From assembly GCA_035252155.1 (NCBI GenBank), contig DATFDL010000082.1, positions 1 to 18,870 of the forward strand: a DNA stretch of 18,870 bases, in the 5' to 3' direction. Within the stretch, counting starts at the first letter, position 1, and the number at the start of each line of letters is the position of its first letter. The stretch is from JAICLL01 sp035252155. Its GTDB lineage: Bacteria; Planctomycetota; Planctomycetia; Pirellulales; JAICIG01. This document shows positions 1 through 7,433 of the stretch, one piece after another. Made by a program: the position numbers and the translations under genes. Under the pieces are notes generated by a model. The model did not search any database and was not told where the DNA came from. It was given only the letters and a program-made list of their open reading frames with translations.

Positions 1-666
1 GCCGAGCGATTTCCGGCCCTGCAAAAAATTCCGCCCGAAGTGCGCAAGCGATTCTTGCAAGACAGCCCCGGCATTCAGGTGCGCTCGCGGCAGGTTCGCC
101 ACCTGGCCGACGAGTTGACCTCGGGCACGCCGCTGCACCCTTGGGACAAGGCCAAAAAGTTCGCCGAGTGGGTGCCGCTCCATATCAAACCGCAGATCGG
201 CGATTACACCAGCGTCACCGCCGCGCTCGATGACCGGCGCGGCGACTGCGAGGAGATGGCCGGCGTCTTCATTGCGCTGTGCCGCGCGGCGGGCATTCCC
301 GCTCGGCTGGTGTGGGTGCCCAATCACGCCTGGGCCGAGTTCTTTTTGCACGATCACGACGGCCGAGAACATTGGATTCCCGCGCACACAGCCTGCTATT
401 CGTGGTTCGGCTACACCGGCGCTCACGAGTTGGTGCTGCAAAAGGGCGATCGCGTAATGCTGCCCGAAAAGCGCAAGCTAGTCCGGTTGATGCCCGACTG
501 GACACGGTATGCCGGCAGCAAGCCGCGCATTCGCTACACGGCCGAGTTGACGCCCTTGGCCACTGAGCCGGACGGCGACGCCGGCCCCGGCGCCCGCCGC
601 AAGAACGAGCGCGGCGAGTGGCAGGTGGTCGGCCAGCATCCTCTCGACCGATTCACGCGAAGATGA
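1..666 (+). CDS. Transglutaminase-like domain protein, 5' end outside window
   Basis: The reading frame is open from base 1, so the true start lies upstream; GTG at 40 is only an internal candidate. Numbering from that GTG, residues about 58-118 match the transglutaminase core: GDC with Cys70 as nucleophile, then a helix containing ALCRAAGIPARLVWV, then NHAWAEFF with His96. In most family members a conserved Asp follows in a WVPVDP-type strand. Here the strand reads WIPAHTA, so that position is His116. The protein could be a bacterial protease or transamidase, or an inactive relative. The tail after about residue 170 is charged and low in complexity. The gene ends 18 bp before the convergent deacetylase gene. 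The domain call is firm; the substrate is unknown. Confidence 0.85.
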   Translation, partial: AERFPALQKIPPEVRKRFLQDSPGIQVRSRQVRHLADELTSGTPLHPWDKAKKFAEWVPLHIKPQIGDYTSVTAALDDRRGDCEEMAGVFIALCRAAGIPARLVWVPNHAWAEFFLHDHDGREHWIPAHTACYSWFGYTGAHELVLQKGDRVMLPEKRKLVRLMPDWTRYAGSKPRIRYTAELTPLATEPDGDAGPGARRKNERGEWQVVGQHPLDRFTRR

Positions 667-684
667 CGCCGCTTTGGCGATGTT

Positions 685-2220
685 TCATCGCATCTCCTCC
701 AGCGTTCCCAGCACCGCCGGCTTGATGGTCCAGGCCTGCCGCTTGGCCAGTTCCATCATCCGCGGGGCGCGGAAGCCGGGCGGAAAAATCACCCAGCCCC
801 AGAGATGCGGCCCGTCGTCCGATACATACTTCGCCGCCGCCAACTTCGCCGGACGAAAAACGATCTGCTCCGGCGCCGAGCCGCCCGCGAGCAGTTTCGA
901 CGCCACTTCGGCAATCGCCACAAGGTACGATTCCGGTGGAACGCCGGTGCTGCCCAACCATACGGTTGTCGGCACGCGGCCCTGCTTGGTCATCAAGTCG
1001 GCGACGTCGGCGGCCGTTCGCACTACTTGCGACCAGTCGGCGGTCACTTCATCTTCCAACGCAACTGCTGCTTCGACCGGTCCTAGAGGCGCCTGTTCGA
1101 GCACGACTGGCGCCGCCGCCGTCTTATCGCTTTGCCCGGCGACGAACTGATTCAGCAACCACAGCACTTCAGCGGCCGAAAGACAATAATCGCCGCGGCG
1201 CTGAAACGTCACATCGTCGCCGACGCCCGCCGCGATCTGTTTCAACTCATCGGCCGTGAACCGCCGGCCTCGGGCGCGGTCGCGATAAAGCTCCGCGGCC
1301 TCGCGGGCGGTGATGAACCTCACGTCGTCAAAGCCGCGGATAAAGCGGATGTAGCTCTCAAAGGTCTGATAGGCGACCGCGCTTTCCTGCGGCGTCTTTT
1401 GCGGCGGTTTTTGCCACTTCTCACGCGGCGGGTTGGCGCCGCCGCTGAAGTTCACGCCGTCCCAAAACTTCTTATGCACGAACTCGCAGGGATGGTAAAG
1501 AATGCTCACCACGCCGCCGCCCTCGTCGAGCAGGGCTTGCCGCCCGCCCTGAAAGCGGTCTTCCGCCGCCCGTAGCGCACTTTCGCCGGTTAACTCGGTG
1601 CGAATTGTGTGAGTAAGTTTGTAGAGCGTGAGCAATCCGCAGTAATAGTGGGGTTTGCCGTCGAGCGCGACGTGGCTACCGGCGTCTAGGTAGACCGGCA
1701 TTTTCCAGCGGCGCATGCCGCCGAACGTCTGTGGCCCCCACGAACTGCCCGGCTGGCCGTAACACGATGGCGCTTGGCCAAAAATGTGCTCGACGTCGTC
1801 TCGGCCGGCTCCTTCGCGGCGATCGAACTCGTCGACGCCGTCGTCCCAACCGAGCGTCGAGAGATACATTGCCGGGCTGGGCTGCACGCTATGAAAATTC
1901 GAGTGGTAGCCGATTTCGTGTTTTTTCAAAGCCGCGATGACATCAAACCGCTCACGGGCAACGAGTGTGCGGGCCTTTTCGCCCACCACCTTGAATGTCG
2001 CGCGGATGCCTTCGCGGCTGAGAAACTCGGCCAGCCGAAGGGCGGCGTCGTCGCTGGCCGGCAGCAAATAGTCTTCGGTGTCGAACCAGAGAACGACGTA
2101 GACCTTGGCGGACGCCTTGGCCAGCGCGGTCGACTGAGCCGAAACCAGTGTCAGAACGGCAAGGGCGGCAACTAGCCAGCGGCGGAGCATCACTCGATGG
2201 GGAACCATGTTGGAATTCAT
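685..2220 (-). CDS. Secreted polysaccharide deacetylase (NodB-like) with extra C-terminal domain
   Basis: A 511-residue exported protein. A signal peptide with hydrophobic core WLVAALAVLTLVSA and likely cleavage after TALA lies near residues 11-34; Met11 (ATG at 2190) is an alternative start. The NodB-like domain follows: FDTEDY with Asp47 and Asp50, then HSNFH with His106 and His110, the HSxxH metal motif, and LYHPCEF with His243 late in the barrel. The FDTED form recalls the FDVED subgroup of deacetylases acting on cell-surface or exopolysaccharides. Residues about 320-511 are not catalytic. They contain two helix-rich segments (321-361 and 398-444) that look like pseudomurein-binding repeats, which would tether the enzyme to a glycan. 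The gene converges on the transglutaminase gene. The deacetylase fold is confident; substrate and C-terminal role are inferred. Confidence 0.85.
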   Translation of the reverse strand: MNSNMVPHRVMLRRWLVAALAVLTLVSAQSTALAKASAKVYVVLWFDTEDYLLPASDDAALRLAEFLSREGIRATFKVVGEKARTLVARERFDVIAALKKHEIGYHSNFHSVQPSPAMYLSTLGWDDGVDEFDRREGAGRDDVEHIFGQAPSCYGQPGSSWGPQTFGGMRRWKMPVYLDAGSHVALDGKPHYYCGLLTLYKLTHTIRTELTGESALRAAEDRFQGGRQALLDEGGGVVSILYHPCEFVHKKFWDGVNFSGGANPPREKWQKPPQKTPQESAVAYQTFESYIRFIRGFDDVRFITAREAAELYRDRARGRRFTADELKQIAAGVGDDVTFQRRGDYCLSAAEVLWLLNQFVAGQSDKTAAAPVVLEQAPLGPVEAAVALEDEVTADWSQVVRTAADVADLMTKQGRVPTTVWLGSTGVPPESYLVAIAEVASKLLAGGSAPEQIVFRPAKLAAAKYVSDDGPHLWGWVIFPPGFRAPRMMELAKRQAWTIKPAVLGTLEEMR

Positions 2221-2492
2221 TTGGACCGAAAATAGTGTAAGGTGGGCCGACCAATGCGAGCCCCATGCGCATCACTTAAGGCGATTCTACCCCAAAACGT
2301 CTGTAGGGAACGCCCTCCGTGGCGTTCCGCGAACTGCGATTCGACGTCAATTCGCCCCTCACGGAACGCCACGGAGGGCGTTCCCTACAGAGCAAACATG
2401 CGGTCGCCCGCGACCAGAATTCTTACGAAGTCTGCTACCCAGCGTAAGGGAGCTCACCGCCGCAAAGTATAGCCTCATCGCCGCGCCCGAGG
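2221..2492. other. Intergenic region between two minus-strand genes
   Basis: Apart from palindrome copy A I see no gene here. A weak stem (AGCCTC at 2471-2476 with GAGGCT at 2489-2494) overlaps the stop codon of the upstream minus-strand gene, but no T-tract follows it on the minus strand. Short reading frames in this stretch are translations of the palindrome. Confidence 0.5.
2301..2390 (+). repeat. REPIN-like inverted palindrome pair, copy A
   Basis: The arms 2301-2329 and 2362-2390 are perfect 29-bp reverse complements around a 32-bp spacer. Each arm is itself a hairpin: GGAACGCC (2307-2314), a 6-base loop, then GGCGTTCC (2321-2328), with GTAG directly before it at 2303-2306. The right arm mirrors this at 2363-2384, with CTAC at 2385-2388. 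The two loops (CTCCGT and ACGGAG) are complementary. GTAG at the foot of a hairpin, with two copies facing outward, is the established layout of REP/REPIN elements moved by RAYT transposases. It lies between two minus-strand genes and could also stop or stabilise their transcripts. Confidence 0.85.
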
Positions 2493-3956
2493 CTACTTTT
2501 TCTGCTTGATGGTGAACTCGATCGTCGACTGGCCGATCTTGCGGGCCAGCGTGTCTTCGATCGTCCACTCCAGCGTGTAGGCGCCGTCGTAGATGGTTTT
2601 CGGCAGCCGGACGAAATACCGCACAAAGTAGTCGCGGCGGCGGTTGCCGCAGACCTCTTCGGTCAGTGGCAGCTCGTCGTGTGCCACTCGCCGGCCCTGG
2701 CTATCGAGAATCTGATAGCTCGATTGCAAGGCGGTGTGAAACCCTTGCTCCGTCTCTTCGCTCTTGAAGTTTTCGACCTCGGCATAGACCAATAGCTCTT
2801 GGTCAGGCTTGAATTCGTGCTGCTCGATCCGCTTGTGAACGCCGTAGCTTTCGACGGCGCTGCAAAACGCAAGGTTGCAAACCCGTAGCCGTCCCTGCTC
2901 GGCCAGCGAAGCCGCCGCCCGCGTCAGATGCTGCACGGCCTCGGCCGCTCGAAGGCTCGAATCGTCGGTGCGCTGACTGTCGAGATATGTCGCCAGGGCA
3001 AAGAGCTGCTTCGACCAATAATCTTGCTGGGCGGGGGCGATGCCCGGTATCGGCTTCAGGGCGTCGTCGCGGCGGCCGGCCGCCAGGTAAAGCATGCGGA
3101 GCCAAACATGCCGGGCCACGGCGTCGGCGTCTTGCGGCGATTCGCGCGTTTGCTTCTCCAATTCGACGATGGCCGGGGCAAGTTGTTGCTGCCAAACCGC
3201 CTTGGCTGGCGATGCCGGTGCGGGGGTTTGGTGACTCGCGGGCTGTACCGGCAAGGACGACGCTGCGGCGGGAGCGGAAGCGACGTTCCCGGCAGTCGGC
3301 GAGAGCGATGCGGTCGTCGCGTCGCTTGCGTTCGGCAGCGCTGAGACGGCCGCAGGCGGTGGACCGCCGACGGAAGTCGATTCGGACGATTCGAGCGTCG
3401 AAATTGTGGCGATGTCGTTCCGCGCGAATTCGGCGGGTTGATCCTGGGAAGGCGCGGCCGCTTTGGCGCGATCGGCGGCCCGGCGGCGATAGGCCAACGA
3501 TGCGCGAAACGTCTGGACCACTCCCGGCCAAAGTCCCGGGTCGGTGGCGCGCAAGTCGTCGATCAGTCGCTGTTGGGACTCTGGCTCCAGGGCGCCCATC
3601 GCAGCCAGTTCGGCCAGCACATCTGCCAAGGCTTGCGAATCGGCGTTCGCGGCGGTCCCCGGCTTGGCATTCGCCCCCACGGCGCCGCCCGTGGCTTTGC
3701 TGGCGGCCGTGCCTATGCCGGACGGTCTCGCCGCGGCATCGCGCGGCAAGTTTCCAGTTGGTGGCCCGGCCAGCCATTGGGGCGGCGGAGCCTGCTGCCC
3801 GCCCTTTGGAGCTGCGGCAGGCGACGATTGGGGATTGGCGACGGCGGAGTCCGGCGATAATTCGCCCTCGCCCGTTGGCCGGTTGAGCATGGCGCAGCCT
3901 TCCCCGGCGCAGACGACTGCCAACAGCCCGACGGCGGTAAGAAACAGGCGCTTCAT
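2493..3956 (-). CDS. Exported protein of unknown function, possible lipoprotein
   Basis: A 487-residue protein when started at ATG 3956, chosen because it gives a compact signal sequence, MKRLFLTAVGLLAVVCAGEGC. An upstream ATG at 4007 would add 17 residues and spoil it. Cys21 could be lipidated, but GEGC is a poor lipobox. Residues about 25-130 are rich in Pro, Ala, Gly and Ser; further disordered Ser/Ala/Pro stretches follow to about 255. A mostly helical segment covers about 256-355. The C-terminal 130 residues, from about LRVCNLAFCSAVESYG to TIEFTIKQKK, alternate hydrophobic and polar residues like a beta-sandwich. I recognise no catalytic motif and no family. It lies upstream of the deacetylase on the same strand and is divergent from cmk. 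Confidence 0.75.
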   Translation of the reverse strand: MKRLFLTAVGLLAVVCAGEGCAMLNRPTGEGELSPDSAVANPQSSPAAAPKGGQQAPPPQWLAGPPTGNLPRDAAARPSGIGTAASKATGGAVGANAKPGTAANADSQALADVLAELAAMGALEPESQQRLIDDLRATDPGLWPGVVQTFRASLAYRRRAADRAKAAAPSQDQPAEFARNDIATISTLESSESTSVGGPPPAAVSALPNASDATTASLSPTAGNVASAPAAASSLPVQPASHQTPAPASPAKAVWQQQLAPAIVELEKQTRESPQDADAVARHVWLRMLYLAAGRRDDALKPIPGIAPAQQDYWSKQLFALATYLDSQRTDDSSLRAAEAVQHLTRAAASLAEQGRLRVCNLAFCSAVESYGVHKRIEQHEFKPDQELLVYAEVENFKSEETEQGFHTALQSSYQILDSQGRRVAHDELPLTEEVCGNRRRDYFVRYFVRLPKTIYDGAYTLEWTIEDTLARKIGQSTIEFTIKQKK

Positions 3957-4055
3957 CAGCACGAGATGGGACAGGCGACGAGGGCGGGAGAATAGGCAAA
4001 AAGCCACCTCGCCGCAAGGGAAACTCGATCCCTACAGAACCGTCGCCCAACCCGC

Positions 4056-4061
4056 TATACT
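4056..4061 (+). promoter_or_regulatory. Possible -10 element for cmk
   Basis: TATACT matches the sigma70 -10 consensus at five of six positions and lies 31 bp before the cmk start. No convincing -35 hexamer lies at the right distance, so this is a weak call. Confidence 0.25.
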
Positions 4062-4092
4062 TGCGCAGCCTGTTCGATCCCGCTAAACACCT

Positions 4093-4743
4093 ATGATTGT
4101 CTGCATCGATGGCCCCGCCGGGGCTGGCAAAAGCAGTGCGGCCCGTGCGTTGGCCCGCCGGCTAGGCTTTCGCTTTCTCGACACCGGGGCTATGTACCGA
4201 GCGGTGGCCCACGCCGCCCTGCGCCGCGGTCTGCCCTGGGACGATCCCGAGGCCCTCGCCCGACTTGCCCGGACGCTGAAGATCTCGGTCAGTGAAAGCC
4301 AGGTCATGGTCGACGGCGAAGACGTCACGCGCGAGATCCGTACATTGGCCGTCACCACCGTCACGCACCACGCGGCCAACAATCCCGCTGTGCGCGAGCA
4401 CCTGGTCGAGTTGCAGCGTCGGGCGGCCACTGGTGCGAACGTTGTCACCGAGGGCCGCGACCAGGGCACGGTGGTCTTTCCTCACGCGGAGTGCAAAATC
4501 TTTCTCACGGCCACTCCGGCCGAGCGTGCCCGCCGCCGAATGCTCGATCTTCAGGGTCGCGGCGAAACAACCACCTACGACGAAGTGCTGGCCGAGCAGA
4601 CACAGCGCGACCAGCGCGACGCCAGCCGCGCGGTTGGCCCGCTGCGTCCCGCCGCCGACGCCATTGAAGTCATTACCGACGGCCTGCGGCCCGACGAAGT
4701 CGTCGATCGGCTCGAAGCGCTAGTTCGGGCAAGAATGGCGTGA
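4093..4743 (+). CDS. cmk: Cytidylate kinase
   Basis: Transfers phosphate from ATP to CMP or dCMP in the cytoplasm, giving CDP or dCDP for nucleotide and CDP-lipid synthesis. The 216 residues fit the normal family length. The P-loop GPAGAGKS is at residues 7-14, followed by LDTGAMYRA, which contacts the nucleotide monophosphate. The family signature EGRDQGTVVFP lies near 117-127, and the lid-side motif QRDQRDASRAVGPL near 175-188. The ATG has no clear Shine-Dalgarno sequence. The stop codon overlaps the GTG start of plsC by four bases (GTGA), a classic coupling arrangement. The cmk-plsC order is known in other bacteria and links pyrimidine and phospholipid supply. Confidence 0.97.
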   Translation: MIVCIDGPAGAGKSSAARALARRLGFRFLDTGAMYRAVAHAALRRGLPWDDPEALARLARTLKISVSESQVMVDGEDVTREIRTLAVTTVTHHAANNPAVREHLVELQRRAATGANVVTEGRDQGTVVFPHAECKIFLTATPAERARRRMLDLQGRGETTTYDEVLAEQTQRDQRDASRAVGPLRPAADAIEVITDGLRPDEVVDRLEALVRARMA

Positions 4744-5606
4744 CGATGGCTCCTCGCTCTTTGCCCAAGCGGCTGTGGTATGGCTTCCTGCACATCATGT
4801 GCAGGCTGCTGGCCACAGTGCTTTTGCAAATTCGGATCAGCGGGCGGCGGTATGTGCCGCGCACCGGCGGGGTGCTGGTGCTCTCGAACCACCAGAGTCA
4901 TCTCGATCCGGTGCTGATCGGCCTGGCGTGCGACCGGCGGCTGAACTATCTGGCTCGCCAGACGTTGTTTCGCTTCACGCCATTTCGCTGGCTGATTCAG
5001 TCGCTCGACGCCATTCCCATCGACCGCGAGGGTTTGGGGCTGGCCGGGCTTAAGGAGACGTTGCGGCGGCTGAAGCGGGGCGAGATGGTGCTGATCTTTC
5101 CCGAAGGCACGCGCACCCGCGACGGCGAGGTGGCCGCGCTGCGGCCGGGCTTTAGCGCTTTGGCCGCCCGGGCCGGAGTGCCGTTGGTGCCGGTGGCGAT
5201 CGCGGGCGCTTACGACGCTTGGCCGCGCCGCCGGCTGCTTCCTTGGCCCAGCACGATTCACATTCACTTTGGCTCCCCGATTTTGCCTGATGAACTTGCT
5301 CAACTCGACGAACGTGCGTTGGTGGCCGAAGTCGCACGTCGCATTCAGGCCTGTCACGCCCGTGCCCGGCGGCAGCGCCGGCGTGCCTTGACCCCCGTTG
5401 GGTTACCGTCGCCTGCGATACATCCGGCCGGCGAGGCTGTCGGGGTTGGCTTTGGCCCTGCGCCGCGCCTCGCAGGCCGCTCGGTATCGAGTGCGACCGC
5501 CTTTGCTGAACAACACCCACCCCACGTAGCCACAGAGGAAAATTGGAAAGCCAGGATACAAGAACCAAAAAGTATTGAATCGCCATCCGACAATGCTGAC
5601 GATTGA
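4740..5606 (+). CDS. plsC: 1-acyl-sn-glycerol-3-phosphate acyltransferase
   Basis: Acylates lysophosphatidate to phosphatidate at the inner membrane. Residues 50-56, NHQSHLD, are the HX4D catalytic motif (His51, Asp56). FPEGTRTRDG at 120-129 is the glycerol-phosphate binding motif, and VPVAIAGAYDAW follows at 151-161. A hydrophobic stretch near residues 13-30 would contact the membrane. The GTG at 4740 overlaps the cmk stop; ATG at 4746 is a close alternative. The family is normally complete by about residue 215. Residues 222-288 form a proline-rich tail with no domain features, and they are encoded opposite the 3' end of the convergent membrane-protein gene. That tail looks like readthrough after loss of an earlier stop. 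Confidence 0.93.
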   Translation: MTMAPRSLPKRLWYGFLHIMCRLLATVLLQIRISGRRYVPRTGGVLVLSNHQSHLDPVLIGLACDRRLNYLARQTLFRFTPFRWLIQSLDAIPIDREGLGLAGLKETLRRLKRGEMVLIFPEGTRTRDGEVAALRPGFSALAARAGVPLVPVAIAGAYDAWPRRRLLPWPSTIHIHFGSPILPDELAQLDERALVAEVARRIQACHARARRQRRRALTPVGLPSPAIHPAGEAVGVGFGPAPRLAGRSVSSATAFAEQHPPHVATEENWKARIQEPKSIESPSDNADD

Positions 5607-5912
5607 GAAGATCAGGGCGATGGGCGGCATGACGATGGCAGCCGCGTACCATGCCCACATTTTAAAGGCATTGAGACCATAGGCGATGGCAAGCAGCGAC
5701 AGTCCAACCGCCATGACAACCAGGCCTTGCCATACACGGCCCGCAAGCAATACGGGTGCGATGATAATAGCCGCCCAGCCCACCATCTTGAGCACCAGCG
5801 CCAGTGAGTCAAAGTCGCGCGCATGTGGTGTTACGGTGCTTGGCCGCCCGTGAGTCTCGATGGCGAATTCTGCGGCGGCTTCCGCGGCTTCTGGGTTGGG
5901 TTCGTGATCCAT
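5403..5912 (-). CDS. Four-helix integral membrane protein of unknown function
   Basis: A 169-residue protein. The start at ATG 5912 is fixed by GGAGG six bases upstream (minus strand TTTGGAGGAACCAATGG); an earlier ATG at 5933 lies before that ribosome binding site. The N-terminus (residues 1-36) is acidic and soluble. Four hydrophobic helices follow at about 37-57, 60-80, 87-109 and 115-136. A strongly basic tail (138-169, ending MYRRRR) should sit in the cytoplasm. I do not recognise a family. Its last 204 bp overlap the 3' end of plsC on the other strand. Its start lies 56 bp from the divergent galM-like gene, so the two probably share a promoter region. Confidence 0.75.
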   Translation of the reverse strand: MDHEPNPEAAEAAAEFAIETHGRPSTVTPHARDFDSLALVLKMVGWAAIIIAPVLLAGRVWQGLVVMAVGLSLLAIAYGLNAFKMWAWYAAAIVMPPIALIFSIVSIVGWRFNTFWFLYPGFPIFLCGYVGWVLFSKGGRTRYRAACEARRRAKANPDSLAGRMYRRRR

Positions 5913-5924
5913 TGGTTCCTCCAA
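5913..5924 (-). promoter_or_regulatory. Ribosome binding site that fixes the membrane-protein start
   Basis: On the minus strand GGAGG is followed by six bases and then the ATG at 5912. Most genes in this window have weak or no Shine-Dalgarno sequence, so this one is notable and selects the second of two in-frame ATGs. Confidence 0.7.
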
Positions 5925-5968
5925 ATAAAACATGCTACACTCTGCCGTGCAATTACCAAGGATCCGCC

Positions 5969-7108
5969 ATGAATAGATTGACCTTCGTCCCGATTTGCTT
6001 GGCGATCGCTTGCTCGCTTTGCGGCCTAGCAGACAGCACCAATGCCGAGGAGAATCGCATGTCGTTGGAAAAAACAGCGTTCGGCAAGACCGATCAAGGC
6101 ACGCCCGTCGAGCAATATACGCTGAGCAACGGCCGCGGTGTGAGCGTGAAGATCATCACCTATGGAGCGATCATCACATCGGTGCAAACGCCCGATCGCT
6201 CGGGCCGGCCGGGCGAGATCACGCTGGGCTTCGATACGCTCAAGCCCTACCTGACCGGGCACCCTTTTTTCGGCGCTATTTGCGGCCGGGTGGCAAACCG
6301 CATCGCAGGCGGCACGTTCTCCATCGACGGAAAAACATATCAGTTGGCTGTGAACAACGGGCCGAATCATCTGCACGGCGGCAACGTGGGATTCGACAAG
6401 GCGGTCTGGACAGCGAAACCGTTAACCACCGACTCAAACTCCGTTGGCGTGCGGCTCAACCACCAAAGCCCCGACGGCGATGAAGGCTATCCGGGCAGTC
6501 TGGCCGTCACCGTCGTCTATACGCTTACCGACCAGAACGAGTTGAAGATCGAATACACCGCGGCCACCGACAAAGCCACGCCGATCAACCTGACCAATCA
6601 CACCTATTGGAACCTTGCCGACGGCGGCGGCAGCGACGTGCTGAACCACGTGCTGACGCTCCACGCCAATCGCTATTTGCCGGTCGACGAAGGGCTGATT
6701 CCCACGGGCGAATTAAAGAACGTCGCCGGTACGCCGATGGATTTTACCAAGCCCACGGCGATCGGCGCCCGGATCGACGAGGTGCCGGGACAACCGAAAG
6801 GCTACGACCACTGCTATGTGCTTAACAAGGAGGCCGAGCATTCGCTCAACTTCGCGGCGCGGGTCGAAGAACCGCGCAGCGGGCGCGTGATGGAAGTCTA
6901 TACCACCGAGCCGGCCATCCAGCTTTATACGGCCAATTTTTTAGACGGCATTCACTCGCGCGGGGCGGTCTACGGGCCGCACCATGCCTTTTGTCTCGAG
7001 GCGGAGCATTTTCCTGACGCGATCAACCGGCCGAGTTTCCCCTCGACGCTGCTGAGGCCCGGCCAGACTTATCGGCAGACGACGGTACACAAGTTCTCTG
7101 TCAAGTAG
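5969..7108 (+). CDS. galM: Secreted aldose 1-epimerase (mutarotase)
   Basis: Interconverts the alpha and beta anomers of aldoses such as galactose or glucose. The ATG at 5969 follows AAGGA (5958-5962) and gives 379 residues. A signal peptide (FVPICLAIACSLCGLADSTNA, residues about 6-26) sends it out of the cytoplasm, which is common for planctomycete and Bacteroidetes homologues but unlike the enteric enzyme. Family motifs are intact: CGRVANRIAGG near 105-115, NNGPNHLHGG with His136, NLTNHTYWNL with the catalytic acid His211, and FCLEAEHFPDA with the catalytic base Glu344. The open frame extends upstream to 5804, but that part lies antisense to the neighbouring membrane-protein gene and is not used. 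It probably takes part in uptake of extracellular sugars. Confidence 0.95.
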   Translation: MNRLTFVPICLAIACSLCGLADSTNAEENRMSLEKTAFGKTDQGTPVEQYTLSNGRGVSVKIITYGAIITSVQTPDRSGRPGEITLGFDTLKPYLTGHPFFGAICGRVANRIAGGTFSIDGKTYQLAVNNGPNHLHGGNVGFDKAVWTAKPLTTDSNSVGVRLNHQSPDGDEGYPGSLAVTVVYTLTDQNELKIEYTAATDKATPINLTNHTYWNLADGGGSDVLNHVLTLHANRYLPVDEGLIPTGELKNVAGTPMDFTKPTAIGARIDEVPGQPKGYDHCYVLNKEAEHSLNFAARVEEPRSGRVMEVYTTEPAIQLYTANFLDGIHSRGAVYGPHHAFCLEAEHFPDAINRPSFPSTLLRPGQTYRQTTVHKFSVK

Positions 7109-7114
7109 AAGAAG

Positions 7115-7422
7115 AGGTCAGAGATCGGAGGCCAGAGGCCAGGGCATTTGTAGTCCCCGACTGACCTGCGCAAAATGTGCGATAATTGCCGTGCGGGATT
7201 GGTGCCGTTTTTATTCCGCCAAAATGCCAGCGCCTTCGCCCACGTGCCGATTGCTCAGCCACGCTGAATACTCGCGGGGCTGATATTTGAGCGACGGCAC
7301 AGCGACTACATGCGCGGAGGCGTTCCGCTCGCACTCGGCACGCGTCGGTGGAACAAAAACAGAATCAGAGAAGTGGCGTGACAACCACCGATTTTGCGCA
7401 GGCAGTCCCTGACCTCTGACCT
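7115..7422. repeat. Inverted heptad repeats bracketing a spacer (GGTCAGA family)
   Basis: The left side holds four 7-base units (AGGTCAG, AGATCGG, AGGCCAG, AGGCCAG) at 7115-7142. The right side has two inverted units, CTGACCT twice, at 7409-7422. Just inside lies an imperfect inverted repeat: GACTGACCTGCGCAAAAT at 7159-7176 against ATTTTGCGCAGGCAGTC at 7391-7407, differing by one extra base. The span between the inner arms is about 250 bp. Tandem heptanucleotides in bacterial intergenic DNA recall the STRR repeats of filamentous cyanobacteria. Confidence 0.7.
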
Positions 7423-7426
7423 CCAA
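7211..7426 (-). CDS. Possible small protein inside the repeat-bracketed element
   Basis: A 71-codon frame starting at TTG within the right heptad repeats and ending in TAA. The C-terminal half (VPPTRAECERNASAHVVAV and on to GEGAGILAE) has mixed, protein-like composition rather than the Arg/Ala-rich look of shadow frames. The start lies inside a repeat and there is no ribosome binding site. I recognise no family. It could be the worn remains of a longer gene, or chance. Confidence 0.25.
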   Translation of the reverse strand: MEVRGQGLPAQNRWLSRHFSDSVFVPPTRAECERNASAHVVAVPSLKYQPREYSAWLSNRHVGEGAGILAE

Positions 7427-7433
7427 CCCCTAT

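Larger units (their letters stand above)
7109..7433. other. Intergenic region filled by an inverted-repeat element
   Basis: Between the epimerase and HEAT-protein genes, which converge here, the sequence is bracketed by heptad repeats and an inner inverted repeat. A short minus-strand frame (stop at 7211) runs through it. I see no intrinsic terminator for either gene. The first few bases after the epimerase stop are purine-rich. Confidence 0.6.

Noticed and set aside
2207..2509. Small frames translating the palindromes (peptides such as GNALRGVP, NATEGVPYR)
   Set aside because: The same peptides recur at each repeat copy in several frames, and no start signal or further protein-like sequence goes with them.
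2803..4050. Long Arg-rich frames on both strands over the exported protein gene (2803-4050 minus, 2987-3886 plus)
   Set aside because: Arg/Pro/Gly-rich composition typical of shadow frames at high GC. Only the 2493-3956 frame has a signal sequence and ordered C-terminal strands.
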